NCBI GenBank assembly: GCA_026419785.1
Contig: JAODTK010004176.1
Coordinates: 124,001 to 188,000, forward strand
DNA length: 64,000 nucleotides
Source: Sclerodactyla briareus
Taxonomy: Eukaryota > Echinodermata > Holothuroidea > Dendrochirotida > Sclerodactylidae
Direction: 5' to 3'
Shown here: in pieces, positions 23,359 through 36,432 of the stretch
How positions within the stretch are numbered: position 1 is the first letter of the stretch
Layout: each line of letters opens with the position of its first letter
The notes under the pieces: model-generated
What the model was told of the DNA's origin: nothing
Database searches by the model: none
What the model saw: the letters and a program-made list of their open reading frames with translations, nothing else
Translations under genes and position numbers: made by a program

Positions 23359-25194
23359 GATGCCACTTATCAAAGTCAAGTATAGGACGATTTATCAGTG
23401 CATGCAGTTACATGGTCATGGTTCTTAGGTATCCTGAATTGCTTTCCGGACTTGATGAGTAATCCCCTCATGGATGAGGGTCAGTCATCTAAGCTGTCAC
23501 TGTGTCACGGATCGTTTTGTAACTCTCTTAGTCTCGGAATCATTGGAGCTCGTAGGTCCTCCAACGTCTGATATGGTGCATAGTTATGTCAGATTACATG
23601 CTCTATTTCAACAGTATTAGGTGGTAATGTATTCAGAAATAGTGATGACAGTTCAATCATTCTCAGATTAACGTGGTTGCTGTGAGGAGAGGAAGGACAG
23701 GAGACAAAGGAAAGGGAGGCCCCCAGACTCTACTATGAAAATTCAAACAACCCTCCCCAGTGATAATTGAGGACCATGTGATAGCCCTGTAGGTATACAC
23801 CTGTGGCTGTATAGTACGATTTATAGTTCCCAAAATTTCCTGGTTCCGTGAGAGAGCACTTTTGAATAAATTACCAACTAATGTACTCATTTTACTTCGA
23901 AATCTGAGTGGGGTATATGATGGACCGTAGAGTGGTGTTGGTAAATGCACATCTGCCCAATGTGTATGTAGCGCCCACTTTTAATTTTGATGGAGTAGTG
24001 GGAAATTGTTAAGAGAAGAGATATGTCCATGAAATGCAGATGAACTGATTGCGAAAGAGGGTCAGTACTGTATTATTACTAATGAAGTTCAGTTAGTGTG
24101 AATTCTGGAGAGGGGCTTTCATCCGGGTCAAGTTCATCAACGAAGGAAATCTATATCGGGTTTCGCAATTGATATGAAAAAAATGTGTCGAGGAGAAGTA
24201 GGACTATCGCATCGTGCTGCTGCTTCATGAAATGCACTTTGCGATCTGGCTTGTATTACAAGGTTTAGTCGTTGGTCCGTATGGCCTAAAGTTTTTATGG
24301 TGCGCTTAACAATAAAACACGCCGATGGCTCACCCAGGTGTGTTACCTTTACAAGCTTATCAGACGTAAGCTATTACTTTTTGAGTGAACCGATTTCCAA
24401 CAGGTGGAATCCACCTAGAGTAGAGGGTATAAAACGGACGGTTCAAGTTGAATGATTCAACTGGCGGCCAGTGATTGCATCGGTAACAAGCTACCACATC
24501 AAGAGGTTAATCAAATGACCCACTTAAAACAGAGAAAAATTGCCTCGTTCATGGGGTAATGTCACTTGCAGCGGCTATCGGACACGGCCACCCCATTGAA
24601 TGATTTCCTGCTGACCTTGCCCTCACTGGGCAATCTGATTAACCCCTTTCAAGTCCCTAGTTATTGCTGAGGAAGGACAAGGTGTCACTGTTGCTTTCTG
24701 GTCTCAGGGGGTTAAACCCACAGTCGCAATGGGGATCTATTCTAGCTAATGACCATGAACAAGTCACTAATACATGGTCGTTATAGTCTTTCGTTAAGAC
24801 AATTATTGTTTTTTAAGCCTTTTTTGAAGCTGGATTGTTCTTATCTGTCTACACAACAATTATGCAGCCCGACTGACTGACTGTTTTCCAATTCAAATGT
24901 GGTTGTGTGAGAAGAATCATGTTGAATGGTCCACCCCCCCAACTTGCTAACGGCAATCGTGTGGTAACAGCTGTTACGGTCCAACCATTCATAGACATTT
25001 GATCTCCGGAGCGGGGTGTGTTCCCTTCCCTTTCAGTGTCGTGAATTTGGCTTTCATTCAATATTGTAGCAAATTGCGATTTGGACAAGACGATGATACA
25101 AACCCCAGGTAATGTTTGCCGTGATTGCGCACTGCAGAAATTAACCTCTGTGAGTGGTGTACTAAAGCAGCAATCGGGGAATATCAAGTATCAG
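23359..25194. other. No gene recognised
   Basis: About 1.8 kb of unique-looking sequence without supported exons or repeats. A TATAAAA motif at about 24429 has no other promoter context. Confidence 0.4.
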
Positions 25195-25258
25195 CGTCTT
25201 TTAAAAGCTCTTTGAGCATGTCTTGAACGTGGGAGAGCGCTATACAATTATTATTTTC
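25195..25258 (+). mobile_element. SINE 3'-end fragment
   Basis: AAGCTCTTTGAGCATGTC then GGGAGAGCGCTATACAATT and ATTATT matches the tail of the SINE at 17228-17650 (AAGCGCTTTGCGCATGTC, then CACTATACAGCGAG). Confidence 0.65.
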
Positions 25259-26034
25259 AGCCTGTTGTAATTCTCTGTATCTGCAGGGCACTACTTTCGT
25301 ATTCAGCAGCCACTTCCCAGCGTTGTTATGTGTTCTGGTGTTTTGTTTTTCTCCCCAATTATGCAAGAAATATTGTTTATGATCTCTGCTAATGCTAATA
25401 AGCTGGCTGTACGGTGTTTATGGTAAATCGGTGTACTACTTGTATTGCAAATTCAAACCTGTGCATTAATTAGCAAATGGCTGAATAAAGGAAGTGGTGA
25501 AATGGAATCATTTTCCCTTTTTTTATTATCTTATACCAAAGAATTATACATTGTCCTACAGTATGCGGACTGCATGAAATAATGCATCTTGAAGCACCAA
25601 AATAATTTGTACCTTTGAATATTACTCCACATAGCCAATGATCTGCCTCGATACTTACCATGCCTCTGATCAATTGGCATCGTAATGAAACTCTGACCAC
25701 AGTGAAGTTTTGTTTCAAACCTGGGTCATACCAAATGATATGGTGAAATCTGACCATTCAATCCATATTTGCCAGTCAGGGCTTTGGAGAGGCCTATCTG
25801 GTAGCAACTGACAAAAAAAGTCACAGCAACCCTTGCGAGATGTCCGGGTGAAACATGTTCCTGGTGGCAACTTGATGTCCTGTGGAGGTATGTACATTGC
25901 ACCTCTATTTTTTTTTTTCCAGATGTTGCAAGACGATAATGCTTTTTCAGAGACCATGATGTAATGGTTGCAATCCAGTCAGTCATGAATATAGCTCTCT
26001 CCATGGGCTTTTTAGAATAGGGTGGTTTCCACGC
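25259..26034. other. No gene recognised
   Basis: Only short frames. A T-run is present near 25909-25918. Confidence 0.4.
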
Positions 26035-27095
26035 CACTCTTGTTCATCCAGAGGTGTGTAACCATGGACCGCCAGGACAGTACCCACTCTTGTTCACCCC
26101 ACCCTTGGTCCTCCAAAAGTGGTGTAACCATAGACTGCCAGGACAGTACCCACTCTTGTTCATCCAGAGGTGGTGTACCATAGACTGCCAGGACAGTACC
26201 CACTCTTGTTCACCCCACTCTTGGCCCTCCAGAGGTGGTGTAACCACTCTTGTTCACCCCACTCTTGGCCCTCCAGAGGTGGTGTAACCACTCTTGTCAC
26301 CCCACCCTTGGCCCTCCAGAGGTTGGTGTAACCACTCTTGTTCCCCCCACCCTTGGCCCTCCAGAGTTGGTGTAACCACTCTTGTTCAGCCCACCCTTGG
26401 TCCTCCAGAGTGGTGTAACCATAGACTGCCAGGACAGTACCCACCATTGTTCACCCCACCCTTGGCCCTCCAGAGGTGGTGTAACCACTCTTGTTCACCC
26501 CACCCTTGGTCCTCCAGAGTGGTGTAACCATAGACTGCCAGGACAGTACCCACTCTTGTTCACCCCACTCTTGGCCCTCCAGAGGTGGTGTAACCACTCT
26601 TGTTCACCCCACTCTTGATCCTCCAGAGGTGGTGTAACCATAGACTGCCAGGACAGTACCCACTCTTGTTCACCCCACCCTTGGTCCTCCAGAGGTGGTG
26701 TAACCATAGACTACCAGCACAGCACCCACTCTTGTTCACCCCACCCTTGGTCCTCCAGAGGTGGTGTAACCATAGACCGCCAGGACAGTACCCACTCTTG
26801 TTCACCCCACCCTTGGCCCTCCAGAGGTGGTGTAACCACTCTTGTTCACCCCACCCTTGGTCCTCCAGAGGTGGGTAACCATAGACTGCCAGGACAGTAC
26901 CCACTCTTGTTCACCCCACCCTTGGTCCTCCAGAGGTGGTGTAACCATAGACTGCCAGGACAGTACCCACTCTTGTTCACCCCACCCTTGGTCCTCCAGA
27001 GGTGTGTAACCATAGACTGTCAGGACAGTACCCACAATTGTTGATCCCACTGTTGATCCTCAAGAGTGTACCCACTGAACAGTGTGTTGACAAGT
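26035..27095. repeat. 44/66-bp minisatellite array
   Basis: About 1.05 kb of clean tandem repeat. The long unit (66 bp, e.g. 26085 to 26151) contains CACTCTTGTTCACCCCACCC, TTGGTCCTCCAGAGGTGGTG, TAACCATAGACTGCC and AGGACAGTACC. The short unit (44 bp, e.g. 26201 to 26245 to 26289) lacks the 22-bp part ATAGACTGCCAGGACAGTAC and neighbours. Long and short units alternate irregularly. All long frames across it are by-products. A hAT-like element interrupts the array at 27104, and decayed units continue at 28043. Confidence 0.95.
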
Positions 27096-27103
27096 CTCCA
27101 AAA

Positions 27104-28034
27104 CAGTGACGTCGCCAGGGGGGGGGGGCGCCTGGGGGGCACGGGGGGGGGGCACAGGGGGAGATTTGTTTCTCAAAAATATTCTGGTATTCAAGTTTCG
27201 ACTACCAGTTTGAAATAGATCTGGCAAAACACCACAAAAAATATCTGAAGAAAGGCAGTAATTATGCCGAATTCGTCTCAAATTCATATAAAATGAAAAA
27301 TTTTCGGGCGTCGCGCGTGTACTAATGTGGTTTTTCTGTCCCGTAACGTTCCCATCATCTCCGCACACTCTATGGAAATTTCTACCACCTCATTGGCCTC
27401 CTAATTCATACATATCTGTGAGGTAAATACTGAAATTATACACAAACTTCTCATTAATCTTGAAAACTACAGTCAACCTGTTCTTTTTTACTTTATTTTT
27501 TCATTACTGAACCCTTTAGCCTCCGGTCCGTTTCCTCCTCCTCTACCACGCGCGATTTGGAACGCAGTAGCCTAGCTATTAGACTGCTTCGCTTTTCACA
27601 ACCATGTTTCCTCCAGGTAACTGACGTCATATCATGGTTGGGACAGTAGAGCTGAAGACAGCTAAATGTCCTCAAAATCATGTTTTTCCAGATGTGTCGG
27701 GAAAATCCATCAAAAATTGCGCGCACTGTGAACAGTGGTGTCGAGCACAAAATTTATTGAATTTCTGGCTAAAAACTCTGGGTTAGCGATAAGACCGAGG
27801 TCATGACAAAATGTTAAAAAATTCCAGACCGATTACAGAATTTGTTATCACAAAATGCCCAGATTTTGAAGCTTGGCAATGCCAGCCTAAAACGTCGGAA
27901 AGGCATTCCCCGGCATCTGGGGGCTTTCACAAAACATAATTTTCCTGTATGGCTGCGCGCTAACCTATGATGGCGCTCCGCGTAAATGGTATTCTTGTGC
28001 CCCCCCCTGTTTGAAAAGTCTGGTGATGCCACTG
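27104..28034. mobile_element. hAT-like non-autonomous element with perfect 8-bp target duplication
   Basis: This 931-bp element starts CAGTGACGTCGCCAGG and ends CTGGTGATGCCACTG. The reverse complement of the end, CAGTGGCATCACCAG, gives a 15-bp terminal inverted repeat with three mismatches. The 8-bp duplication CTCCAAAA is exact at 27096-27103 and 28035-28042. CAGTG termini with an 8-bp duplication are characteristic of the hAT superfamily. Long G-runs lie just inside the left end and a C-run just inside the right end. There is no transposase frame. It sits within the 44/66-bp minisatellite region. Confidence 0.88.
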
Positions 28035-28042
28035 CTCCAAAA

Positions 28043-28530
28043 CTGTGCTTCACCGCCTCCAATACCAATTCACTATTTCCCCCCCCACCCCCCCCCTCAC
28101 TGGTCCTCCACAGATGGTAACAAATAGCTGCCAGGACATTACCCAGTTGTTCACCCCACCCTTGAATCTTCTCAGAATGTTGATCATTCCTCCAGGCGGT
28201 ATGAATCCATCTAGGTGTATGACCATAGACAGTCCCGAGCCAATTACCCACCATTGTTCATTATTCTCGAGAGTGGCTGACCATCATCCAGAAAATGTGG
28301 TTTGACCATAGACCACCGGAGACGTAACCACCATTGTTCACCCCATCCTTGGTCCCCAGAGATGGTGTGACCATCGACTGCCTGGACCGTACCCACGTTG
28401 TTCAACCCCACCTGTCCTCCAGAGCTGGTAGAACCATCCCCCAGAGGGTGTATAACCATAGACTATGCCTGGACAAGTACCCACTTTGTAGTGCTCCACC
28501 ATTGATCCTCAATAGGCTAACCCTGCACGT
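28043..28530. repeat. Decayed right part of the 44/66-bp minisatellite
   Basis: TTGTTCACCCCACCCTTG, GGTCCTCCACAG and GACTGCCTGGAC-type blocks recur near 28105, 28150, 28335, 28385 and 28470 with many changes. These copies are far more diverged than those left of the inserted element. Confidence 0.8.
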
Positions 28531-28740
28531 GTTTGACAAGTCTTCCAAAACTTGTAACTTGTACTCAAATTCACTACAAAGACCCAATAAGAGGGCAAGT
28601 CTTTAAACGACTGTCAAGCTTCTGAACTCGAAACGCTGACCCAACTTGATGTATCGCGCCCTGAGCGATGTGGAATGACATTTTTATGAATGTTTGTAAC
28701 CCCTATGCAACTTCACATAAGAGCAACTCATTGCTAAGGC

Positions 28741-28830
28741 CGGGTGGCAGAAACTGCTAGGGTGCCCGCTTCAGTGGCATAGGCCTCCGGTTTTGAGACC
28801 CCTTGCGTCTCGTGTAGAAAAATTGCCCTG
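28741..28830 (+). mobile_element. Possible tRNA-derived SINE head
   Basis: GGGTGGCAGAAACTGCTAGG then GTGCCCGCTTCAGTGG and a B-box-like GGTTTTGAGACCCC give a tRNA-like order of motifs, as in other animal SINEs. Both boxes deviate from consensus. No second copy of this family was found in the window. Confidence 0.35.
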
Positions 28831-31800
28831 CACAAGGAGAGTTGCAACTCATTCTTTTTGGCAGGGAAGTGAGGAGGAGAGAGAGTAGGACCTCTCATCC
28901 TGCCTTTCCACTCAGTCAGGGCACTATCTGATAAGAGTGGGTAGATATGCCGTGTCTTTCCAAGCAACCTTGTGCGACAGTTTCCAACCGAGGATTCCCT
29001 TCTTGTTGGAGCAAACAGGGGTGTAGCGTGTCATACCGGACATAACACATTGCATAATCATAAGCTGGCTCCATATGGTAAACACATGACCCAACTTGGT
29101 GTTCCAGCCACTGAGCAGTGTCTATGTAACCACTTCGGCATCTGTACAGTTACCACTCCAGAAGATCTTATTGAAGGTCCTCTGTTAACCCCCCAATCCC
29201 AGAACCCTGAGCAACTGTTCCTCGTGTCCACCAAAAGAGTTTTGCTGGCTGGCTGAAACTTCCAGGCACAGAGCTGACTTTCTTCTGAGTCTCCTTTGTG
29301 ATCATCTACGAAGATACAGAGACAGCCTTCTATTAAATACGAAGGTTAGAGGATCGAGGTAAAAATATAACATCCTAAACAGGTATTGACCACTCACTAC
29401 TGAGGTACTAACAGGATTTCTACACCCCCAGCTTCTCCATTTCCTCCATTGCGATTACTGGATTCTGATTGGCTAATCAGGATCATGTGGCCATCCAATA
29501 ATTCCAATTTTTTGCAATAACAGGCAGCTGGCCAGAGTAACGTGAACAATCAAATAGTACTGTTGCTGCAAAGGTTGCCCTGAAGACTGAAAATCAAGCG
29601 ATGTTGAATGTGCTGATCCACTTAAAGTTGTGCTTAACGATCGGGACAGTCTTTATACGAAATGTGAACAATCAAATTGCACAGATTGGTCACTAGGTCT
29701 ATGTGACTATGCTAAAAGCCGTCATCCGTCTTGATTGCTAAGATTTGAATGCAAATGTTGTCTGACCAGCTTTGTACGACAGTACATTATTGCGCTCCCA
29801 AGCTAACTGCATTTTGTTTATTCTGTTATTTTCCAGCAGAAGTCTCCAATTGCATTTCAAACCTTAATTAACCTTGTCATTGGAAGTGAGACCCACGTCT
29901 GATAATTCCTGGAGATATGCAGCAGCCGATAATGCATTACTAGTGCATTCTAAAGTTCTTTACAGATCTCAATTAGCACTTGGGTGAGATGGGCAAAATG
30001 ACATATGGGGGAAGCTGATCAGCTATTCCGGGGATAACAACGGCCTGTTTGAGCCTACAACCGAGTTAAATCAATCGACATAACCTATACAATCAGCATC
30101 TCTGAGTTTTTTGTCATTCTCTCTAAGAATTCATCACTCATTCTCCTTCATTTTTAAAGCTATGTTTCCCTATTTCGAAATAAATTTTATGCACAACACT
30201 TTCTTTGTAAGAAAGTTGATCCCCTGCGAAAAGTACAGTCCAGAGCAGGGACACTGTTCAAACATGGTCCTGGAAGAAGAGGTTTAGATGCAAAAACCTG
30301 ACTCTAAGGTTTTAATTTGAGGCGAGACCCTATCCAAACCCTGTCAAACTGAACATTGTTGATTCATTAATGTATTCAACAGGAATATTATTTTTGATAT
30401 ATCCAAACAGGAGGAATTACCTCAAGGGCCCAGATTCTCGTGCATGTCCAGCTCGATCACAAACACCCACCAGAAATACCACATATGCCTGCCTATTCCT
30501 CTGCGATGTCAAGGTCTAGGATCCCTCAAGATCTTCCTCGTCTTTGGGAGGGGTTGATGGATATGTTTTGCTAGATGGCTTACGCGTGGTGGAGTGTGAC
30601 TGCAGGCCCTTATCTCCCAAGACAGCTGTCCATCGCTCTACACTTGGCTGGGCCGCCTCCTCGTGGAGGTGAGGGATCTGATGTGAAATCTATGATGAGA
30701 AGTGAAACAGACAGGGCACACTGGAGCAATGCTTGTGGATAGGGGGAGAATACCAACATTGACTTCACATTATCCGCAGATCAAGGCTGGTTCCAGTCAG
30801 TGGCGATCCGTCAATTATACTAGTATGGAAACCCCCAGGCACCTTTCTTTCCCATTGTTGTTTTATATGGATCTACATATAGATAGTTGTCTTGAGTGGA
30901 AGAGTGGTATCAGCGACGCTTTGCACTCACACATTCGGGGTTATCTAGGTGGCTGTATTTGAAGTTGCGATGGGCGAGGTCTTCACTTCATCGTTCCGCT
31001 GTAATGCAGTGGACTTGTGGGAACTCCTGGAGTTGGCTTCAGGATATGTGCAATAGGTCTCATCAGACCCCTGTAAGCAGTCACGTTGGGCGTGAATTTT
31101 GTGCTCCTCTGGGTTCTGAGGAAGGGGTCGTACGTGGAGGTTACTAAAATCCTCACTTATCATCACCTGGAGAGGAAGTAAAATGGCGGTCCTGGGAGCA
31201 GGTCGGGATGTTACACCCCTGCCTTGATATCATCAGAGCACTAGCTGAGTCAGAGAAGAAGAGTTATCGCCTCGAAAGCCTTACTTGGCTTCCTGAACGT
31301 GTAGATCTCGAAGCAAACAAGATTTCACGTTCAATTAATTTCACACCTTACAGCTTGAAGAGACATTTCTGCAATACCTCTCGTAGTCATCTGTGGTTTG
31401 GAAAGCAGTATTCTATTTGTATACTGCACAACAAACGCAGTAGGGGGTTTTATTAGCTTGTACCACCAGACGCTTCAATCCTGCATAATAATTGATAATG
31501 GTGACTGCTCTTTTTTTTATGTCAGCTATTGGGTGAGTAGGAGTCCTTGTCATTTTTTTTTGTTTTTGCAAAATTGATTGTTGTTGGGTTGGCATATCTG
31601 GTGATGAGCTACCAAACTTAGAGCTTTTTATCAGCCAATGAAGAGTAAACCATGGACGAACATTCCTCATCTTTAAGTTTGGATGCAAATGATTTTACCT
31701 CCCTGAATACAGTGCTATACATACATATCAACAGAGAGGGACACTGCTTCTGGCACAACTTTGTTTGAATCCCCACTTGATTTGGAAAACTCAGACTCCC

Positions 31801-31835
31801 ATTTTCTGATTGGTTGAGTATCTCATTCTTTTACA
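28831..31835. other. No gene recognised
   Basis: About 3 kb with scattered short frames. The segment 30420-31450 has a few longer frames of plausible composition, but no family, splice or frame support. A CAGTGGCGATCC hAT-like end motif lies at about 30797, without a partner. Confidence 0.4.
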
Positions 31836-32135
31836 CAGGGGTTCCTGCAGATTCTGGGCAATCAATTTCATGACTTTTCCATAACCAAATAAAGAACTTC
31901 CATGACCATCTCTATGACATCGTGCACAGAATTCTCAACCGGAACATCATGCAAACGAGCCGTAAGCACAACGCAAACAGCTGTGAGAAAGTGACAAACA
32001 TCACTTCATGAGAATTTTCATGACTTTCCATGACTCCACAACTTTCCACTGAATTTCAAATTATCCATTCCTGTGGATTTTTCACTGATGAAACTCTCAT
32101 GACTTTTCAGGTTTTCCATGACCGCGGGAACCCTG
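31836..32135. mobile_element. hAT-like non-autonomous element, 300 bp
   Basis: Left end CAGGGGTTCCTGCAGATTCT; right end ATGACCGCGGGAACCCTG, whose reverse complement starts CAGGGTTCCCGCGGTCAT. The interior is rich in CATGACTTTTCCATGA-type repeats. These termini fit the hAT superfamily. Flanking octamers do not match well, so the insertion is old or the ends are slightly misplaced. A fragment of the same family is at 42300. Confidence 0.7.
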
Positions 32136-35100
32136 TTTAAATTCTCAACCTAGTACTCCTTCGTTCCTGTTGGACTAAGATACTACATTTTGGAATTTCT
32201 CACAAAGAGATTGATGATGAACGGGACCACATACTCCAGAGCGTTAGGTGGTGCTACGAGGGTCAGCCGTGACAACCTCTTGGCAAAGGCAGCTATGAGA
32301 TACGACCTTCCTTAGGGGCACTAGATGCCTGGGGAATAACGAAATGGAATAGCAATGTACTCGACGCAGTTAGCACTAAAAAGAGTAGGTGACAGTGGCC
32401 CATAATCATCAGAAGTTCAAAACTCTTTCCAATCACCAGCCCACCCACCAAAAAACAAGGGAAAACAAGAAATAGATGGTGACTGCTCTGGCATTCTTTG
32501 GACCAGCAATACATCTTGTGATCTGCAAGAATTAGGTATACAATATTTACATCTTGATGATTTAAAGTGAGCTTGAAAGAAAAGAATGTATGTATGTTTG
32601 TATTACAATGAAATGAAGATTTAACGATACTGGTGCTGTATGTGTTACTCTTTGTTATGGCAACTGGCAAGGCAGTAAGTTTGAACCGTTGATACAGGCA
32701 AAACAAGGATCTTCAAGATCGTTTGGAGAGGCTCAGAAATAACCAACAAAGTCAGGAATTGACTGGAATTCTTCTTTAAGACTAGGCAATAACTTACGTG
32801 GATGTCAGAAACAGATCCGTCAGATGGAAGAATCTAGCTTTATACTTGACATGGAAAATAGACGGCTCAAACAGATTGTATAACTTTGTGTAGAAGTCCT
32901 GGATCTTCTCTTGAAAATACAAAAATATAGATAATAATAGTGGTAAAAGTTCAGTTTTCACTGTTAGGTATGGAATGAAGTTCAATGACCTTCAATCATA
33001 TTCATGCACCCTTGTACATCCTGAACTGAGGAATTTGAATGTGCATATATGCCATATCCAGCAGCCATTAATTCAAGCAATAACAAAATCTTTTCAGGCC
33101 ATCCCACTTTGAAATGTGAGAAGGGAAATGAAATCTTAAGAGTAGGCTAGTGACCTGAAACATTGGTAGTCATGAGTGCATTTTGAAGCAAAATAAGTTT
33201 TTGCATCTTAGTGTCCAAAATGAAATTCTCCCAAATAAGCTGTGCTATTTGTTTAAATATCATATCTGGATAGAAAAAAAAAAACATTTTGCACATATTT
33301 GAAATATGGGTATGATAGGAAGTCAATTTGCTTCATTCAGCATATCATTTTCAAAGCGTAATGTAGTCAAAGATAAAAGAGGAACGCAGTTAGGACCCAG
33401 TGCCAAGTGGATGGCAGACATCAAAAATCAAATACATTGCCCGGGCTATCAATGTTGATAACCTCTTCAAATAGTATTCACATGCTAGAATTGGTCTGCA
33501 GGTAAATCTTATGGACTGGCACAGTTATGGAGTTTGATGCATAGACTTAGGCTCCACAGAATCAGTGAGTAAATTTTAATTTCTCAGGCCTGTTGCTGCT
33601 AAGCACTGAAAACTCATTCTTTGAAATATACAAGACCACAATGATGTGGTGTAAATCCTTGCAGTATTGTATCACCAACAATACCACAGAGCGTAGCTTG
33701 GGATCCTCAACCGCACAATCCCTATATACATGTGGCTAAACTTTGGTTTTGACAGGTTCCGTCCAAGCATAGTACGCTTCAATGTAGTGCGACCAGGGTA
33801 CAATGGCAAGGACAGGATTTAACGTACTTCATGGAGAGACTATGGAGCCATAAAGTTAAAGAATCAATGGAGTAGGTTTATGATCTAAGGTGTGTTTTAG
33901 CTGTCCATTGTTACCATGCTTTATATAAGGTTTGACATTAAATGATGCCAGCTCCCAAGCAGAAGGGAATGTAAGCTGGTTCCCTAAGGTTTAACATGCC
34001 TAATCTGCATATAATTTCTTTCATCATCATTTAGTTTTACTTATGAGTAATTTCTGTCCACTTCCCCTGCCTGGTTGGCTCGGGGCCTGACCTCTAGCTG
34101 AGGAAGAAGGCTCTGTTTTAATGGGTCCGTTTGAAGGACTGAGCACTGGCAGTTGTTAACAGTACGGTGCTTTTGTGATATGGAGAGCACAGGAGACACA
34201 GGCAAGGGCACTGGAGCACTATAATTTTGTTTCCAAGTCGAAAGGGATTGGACACTACATACTATACATACTACGAAGGTACCAGTAGAACTCATATTCT
34301 GAATTGCCCACAAACAGAGATCGCTTTTTGGGATGAATATAGCCTCCACCTACCCCCCTCTCCGCCTTTTTTTTTTAAAAAATTTCTTCTCAAACTCAGT
34401 CAATGGTTTTAACTTTATTTTTTTATATTTTTCTTTTCTTCTAAAAAAAAAGCCAGATGGAGGGGGGGCCTAGTGAGGGCCCCAGTCCCCCCCCCCCTCT
34501 GCATATGCCAATGTTCCACCACCACTGGTTTGAGGAAAATTTATTATATTACCATTGGTTTCAAATAAGACTGCTGAAGGCCTTGGAAGAATTAGTGTGA
34601 GGCTGTCCTGACTTGTCCAGAGATTTACAAGAGATTGGTGACAATTGTAAACTGGACCAGAGGTTCTAAACAAGAATAAAATGGATAAAAAACACTAGTT
34701 TAAAGACAAATAGTAAGACAATGATGACTGCAATACGAGACACTAGTATTAAGTTCGCAATAGTCCAAATATCAGCTATGACAGCCTTTAGACCTAATTG
34801 TTCCGACAATTAGAACTGCAAACCATCTCAACTTCCAAGTAAACTTACAATTGTACTTTGTGATGAGAATGAAGAGGCCATTCAGTGCTAACAAGCTAAT
34901 AGCAACACCCCCCCCGTGAAGAGAATACTAAAATCTTTGACTATTCATAAACAAATGATCAGTTATTGCTCCTAATTGTTCCTAAATTATTAGCAAATTT
35001 TAAACATTATAAAAAATAACTAGGTTATTTTGGGAGGAACACCAGAATTGGATAGGAGATGTCATGGGTCAAATTCCATGGACAGATCAGCTTTTCCAGG

Positions 35101-35955
35101 GTTCGTTTGAGCAAGGCACTCTGTCTCCATCCCCACTGCAAATTTGGGAAATTGGTGCCTATACTAAACAGCAACCGTACTCTCCTGGATGGTCGGAAAG
35201 AGAAATACGATTCAATGAGCCTAGCTAATACTCTGAAGTATTTTGAGAATGTCTATTACGACAATGGAAGCACTGGGTAAGCTTGCGATAATTATTGGGG
35301 GTTCGCATCCACGTATTACTGGGTTCTTGCTAATCATATTGATATAAGGTGGAATGTATTCCTTCAGTACACAAGTCATCACTTTGGGAACTACTGGGAG
35401 GATTTCGACCTGAATTCATGCATTGATTGGATTGGTACAAGGTAGTCATACTCATGGAACAATTTCAGAAATTACCACAATGTTGATGTTTACTGAACAT
35501 TGGTGAAAACACTCTGATCGGTCTGTCTGCAGCTCGACGACTTAACCATGCACTATGTACATATAATAAACTTAAAATTAGCCTAAGGCTGATACAGTGT
35601 GAACTCCCGATCACTCAAATCACATAAGGTAATCATTCATGTTCAATATGAGGTTACAAGATTTGATCCACCAGTGTAAGTATTTGCAATATTACCATTG
35701 TACAGTTAGACTGGGAAGTGGTGAATGTTGATGCAACAGAGCCACATGAACAAAACCAAAATTTTGTGTCAACAAGACCTAATTGAAGTGGTTTTAGAAG
35801 AATGTTAGAGATGACAAATGGTGGCCCAGATTGACCCACCGGGTTGATCCAATGCAAGCCCACTTGTTTTCAATTGACACAAACAACACATATGATGTAC
35901 AGTGTGTCCATTGTACTATGTAATTTGTCCAATTCCAGGCTCATTACTGAGCTCC
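32136..35955. other. No gene recognised
   Basis: About 3.8 kb of AT-rich sequence. G- and C-runs lie near 34459-34498. No array, exon or RNA gene could be supported. Confidence 0.4.
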
Positions 35956-35964
35956 CAGCATTGA

Positions 35965-36060
35965 AAGGCAACAGGTACCATTGTGAAGTATTTGGTATGA
36001 CCTGACCGGGATTTTTTAACCCAATCTCTCTGCTGGTTAAAGTGGCAAACTCACCAATTA
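35965..36060 (-). mobile_element. Decayed copy of the SINE at 36330
   Basis: GGCAACAGGTACCATT, then TTTGGTATGACCTGACCGGG, matches the segment starting at 36337 in the same orientation. The B-box region here is destroyed (TTTTTTAACCCA in place of the box). Confidence 0.65.
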
Positions 36061-36329
36061 TGCCGACCAGTCGGGCATATGTATGGGTATCAGCAAGCAA
36101 GTCTGTTATGAATACTTTAAAAAACAAAAGTAATAGCACCAAGCACATAGGATCGAACCTATTCAAAGCCCAGCAAGGGTGAGACCTGCACACTCCATTG
36201 TTATTGTCAGCAGCGAATCCCCCACCAGGCACAACAAGGTAATTCCTCTCTGGCAGTACCCACAGATGTCAACTTGCAAATTGCCTACCCCTTGTTTGTC
36301 CGCTCCAACCCTTGGACTACTGACGCCAG

Positions 36330-36432
36330 CAAGAAGGCAACAGGTACCATTTTTAGGTCTTTGGTATGACGCGACCGGGAATCGAACCTGGTCCTACCGG
36401 GGTGAGGCAGTCCGCTCTACCACCTGTGCAAC
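36330..36432 (-). mobile_element. tRNA-derived SINE (minus strand)
   Basis: The reverse complement reads GCACAGGTGGTAGAGCGGAC, with an A-box GGTAGAGCGG, then ACTGCCTCACC and a consensus-perfect B-box GGTTCGATTCC, followed by CGGTCGCGTCATACC and a TTGCCTTCTTGCTGG tail region. The 5' and 3' arms do not form a full acceptor stem, so this is a SINE head rather than a functional tRNA gene. A second decayed copy lies about 370 bp to the left. Confidence 0.75.

Noticed and set aside
26035..27095. CRISPR-like array
   Set aside because: Units are contiguous and the supposed spacers are themselves repeats; the sequence is eukaryotic.
30420..31450. Retrotransposon RNase H or gag region
   Set aside because: Frames looked superficially plausible, but I could not find any ordered catalytic motif.
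36361..36432. Functional tRNA gene
   Set aside because: A- and B-boxes are good, but the two ends do not pair as a 7-bp acceptor stem and a second copy with the same flanks exists, so it is a SINE head.
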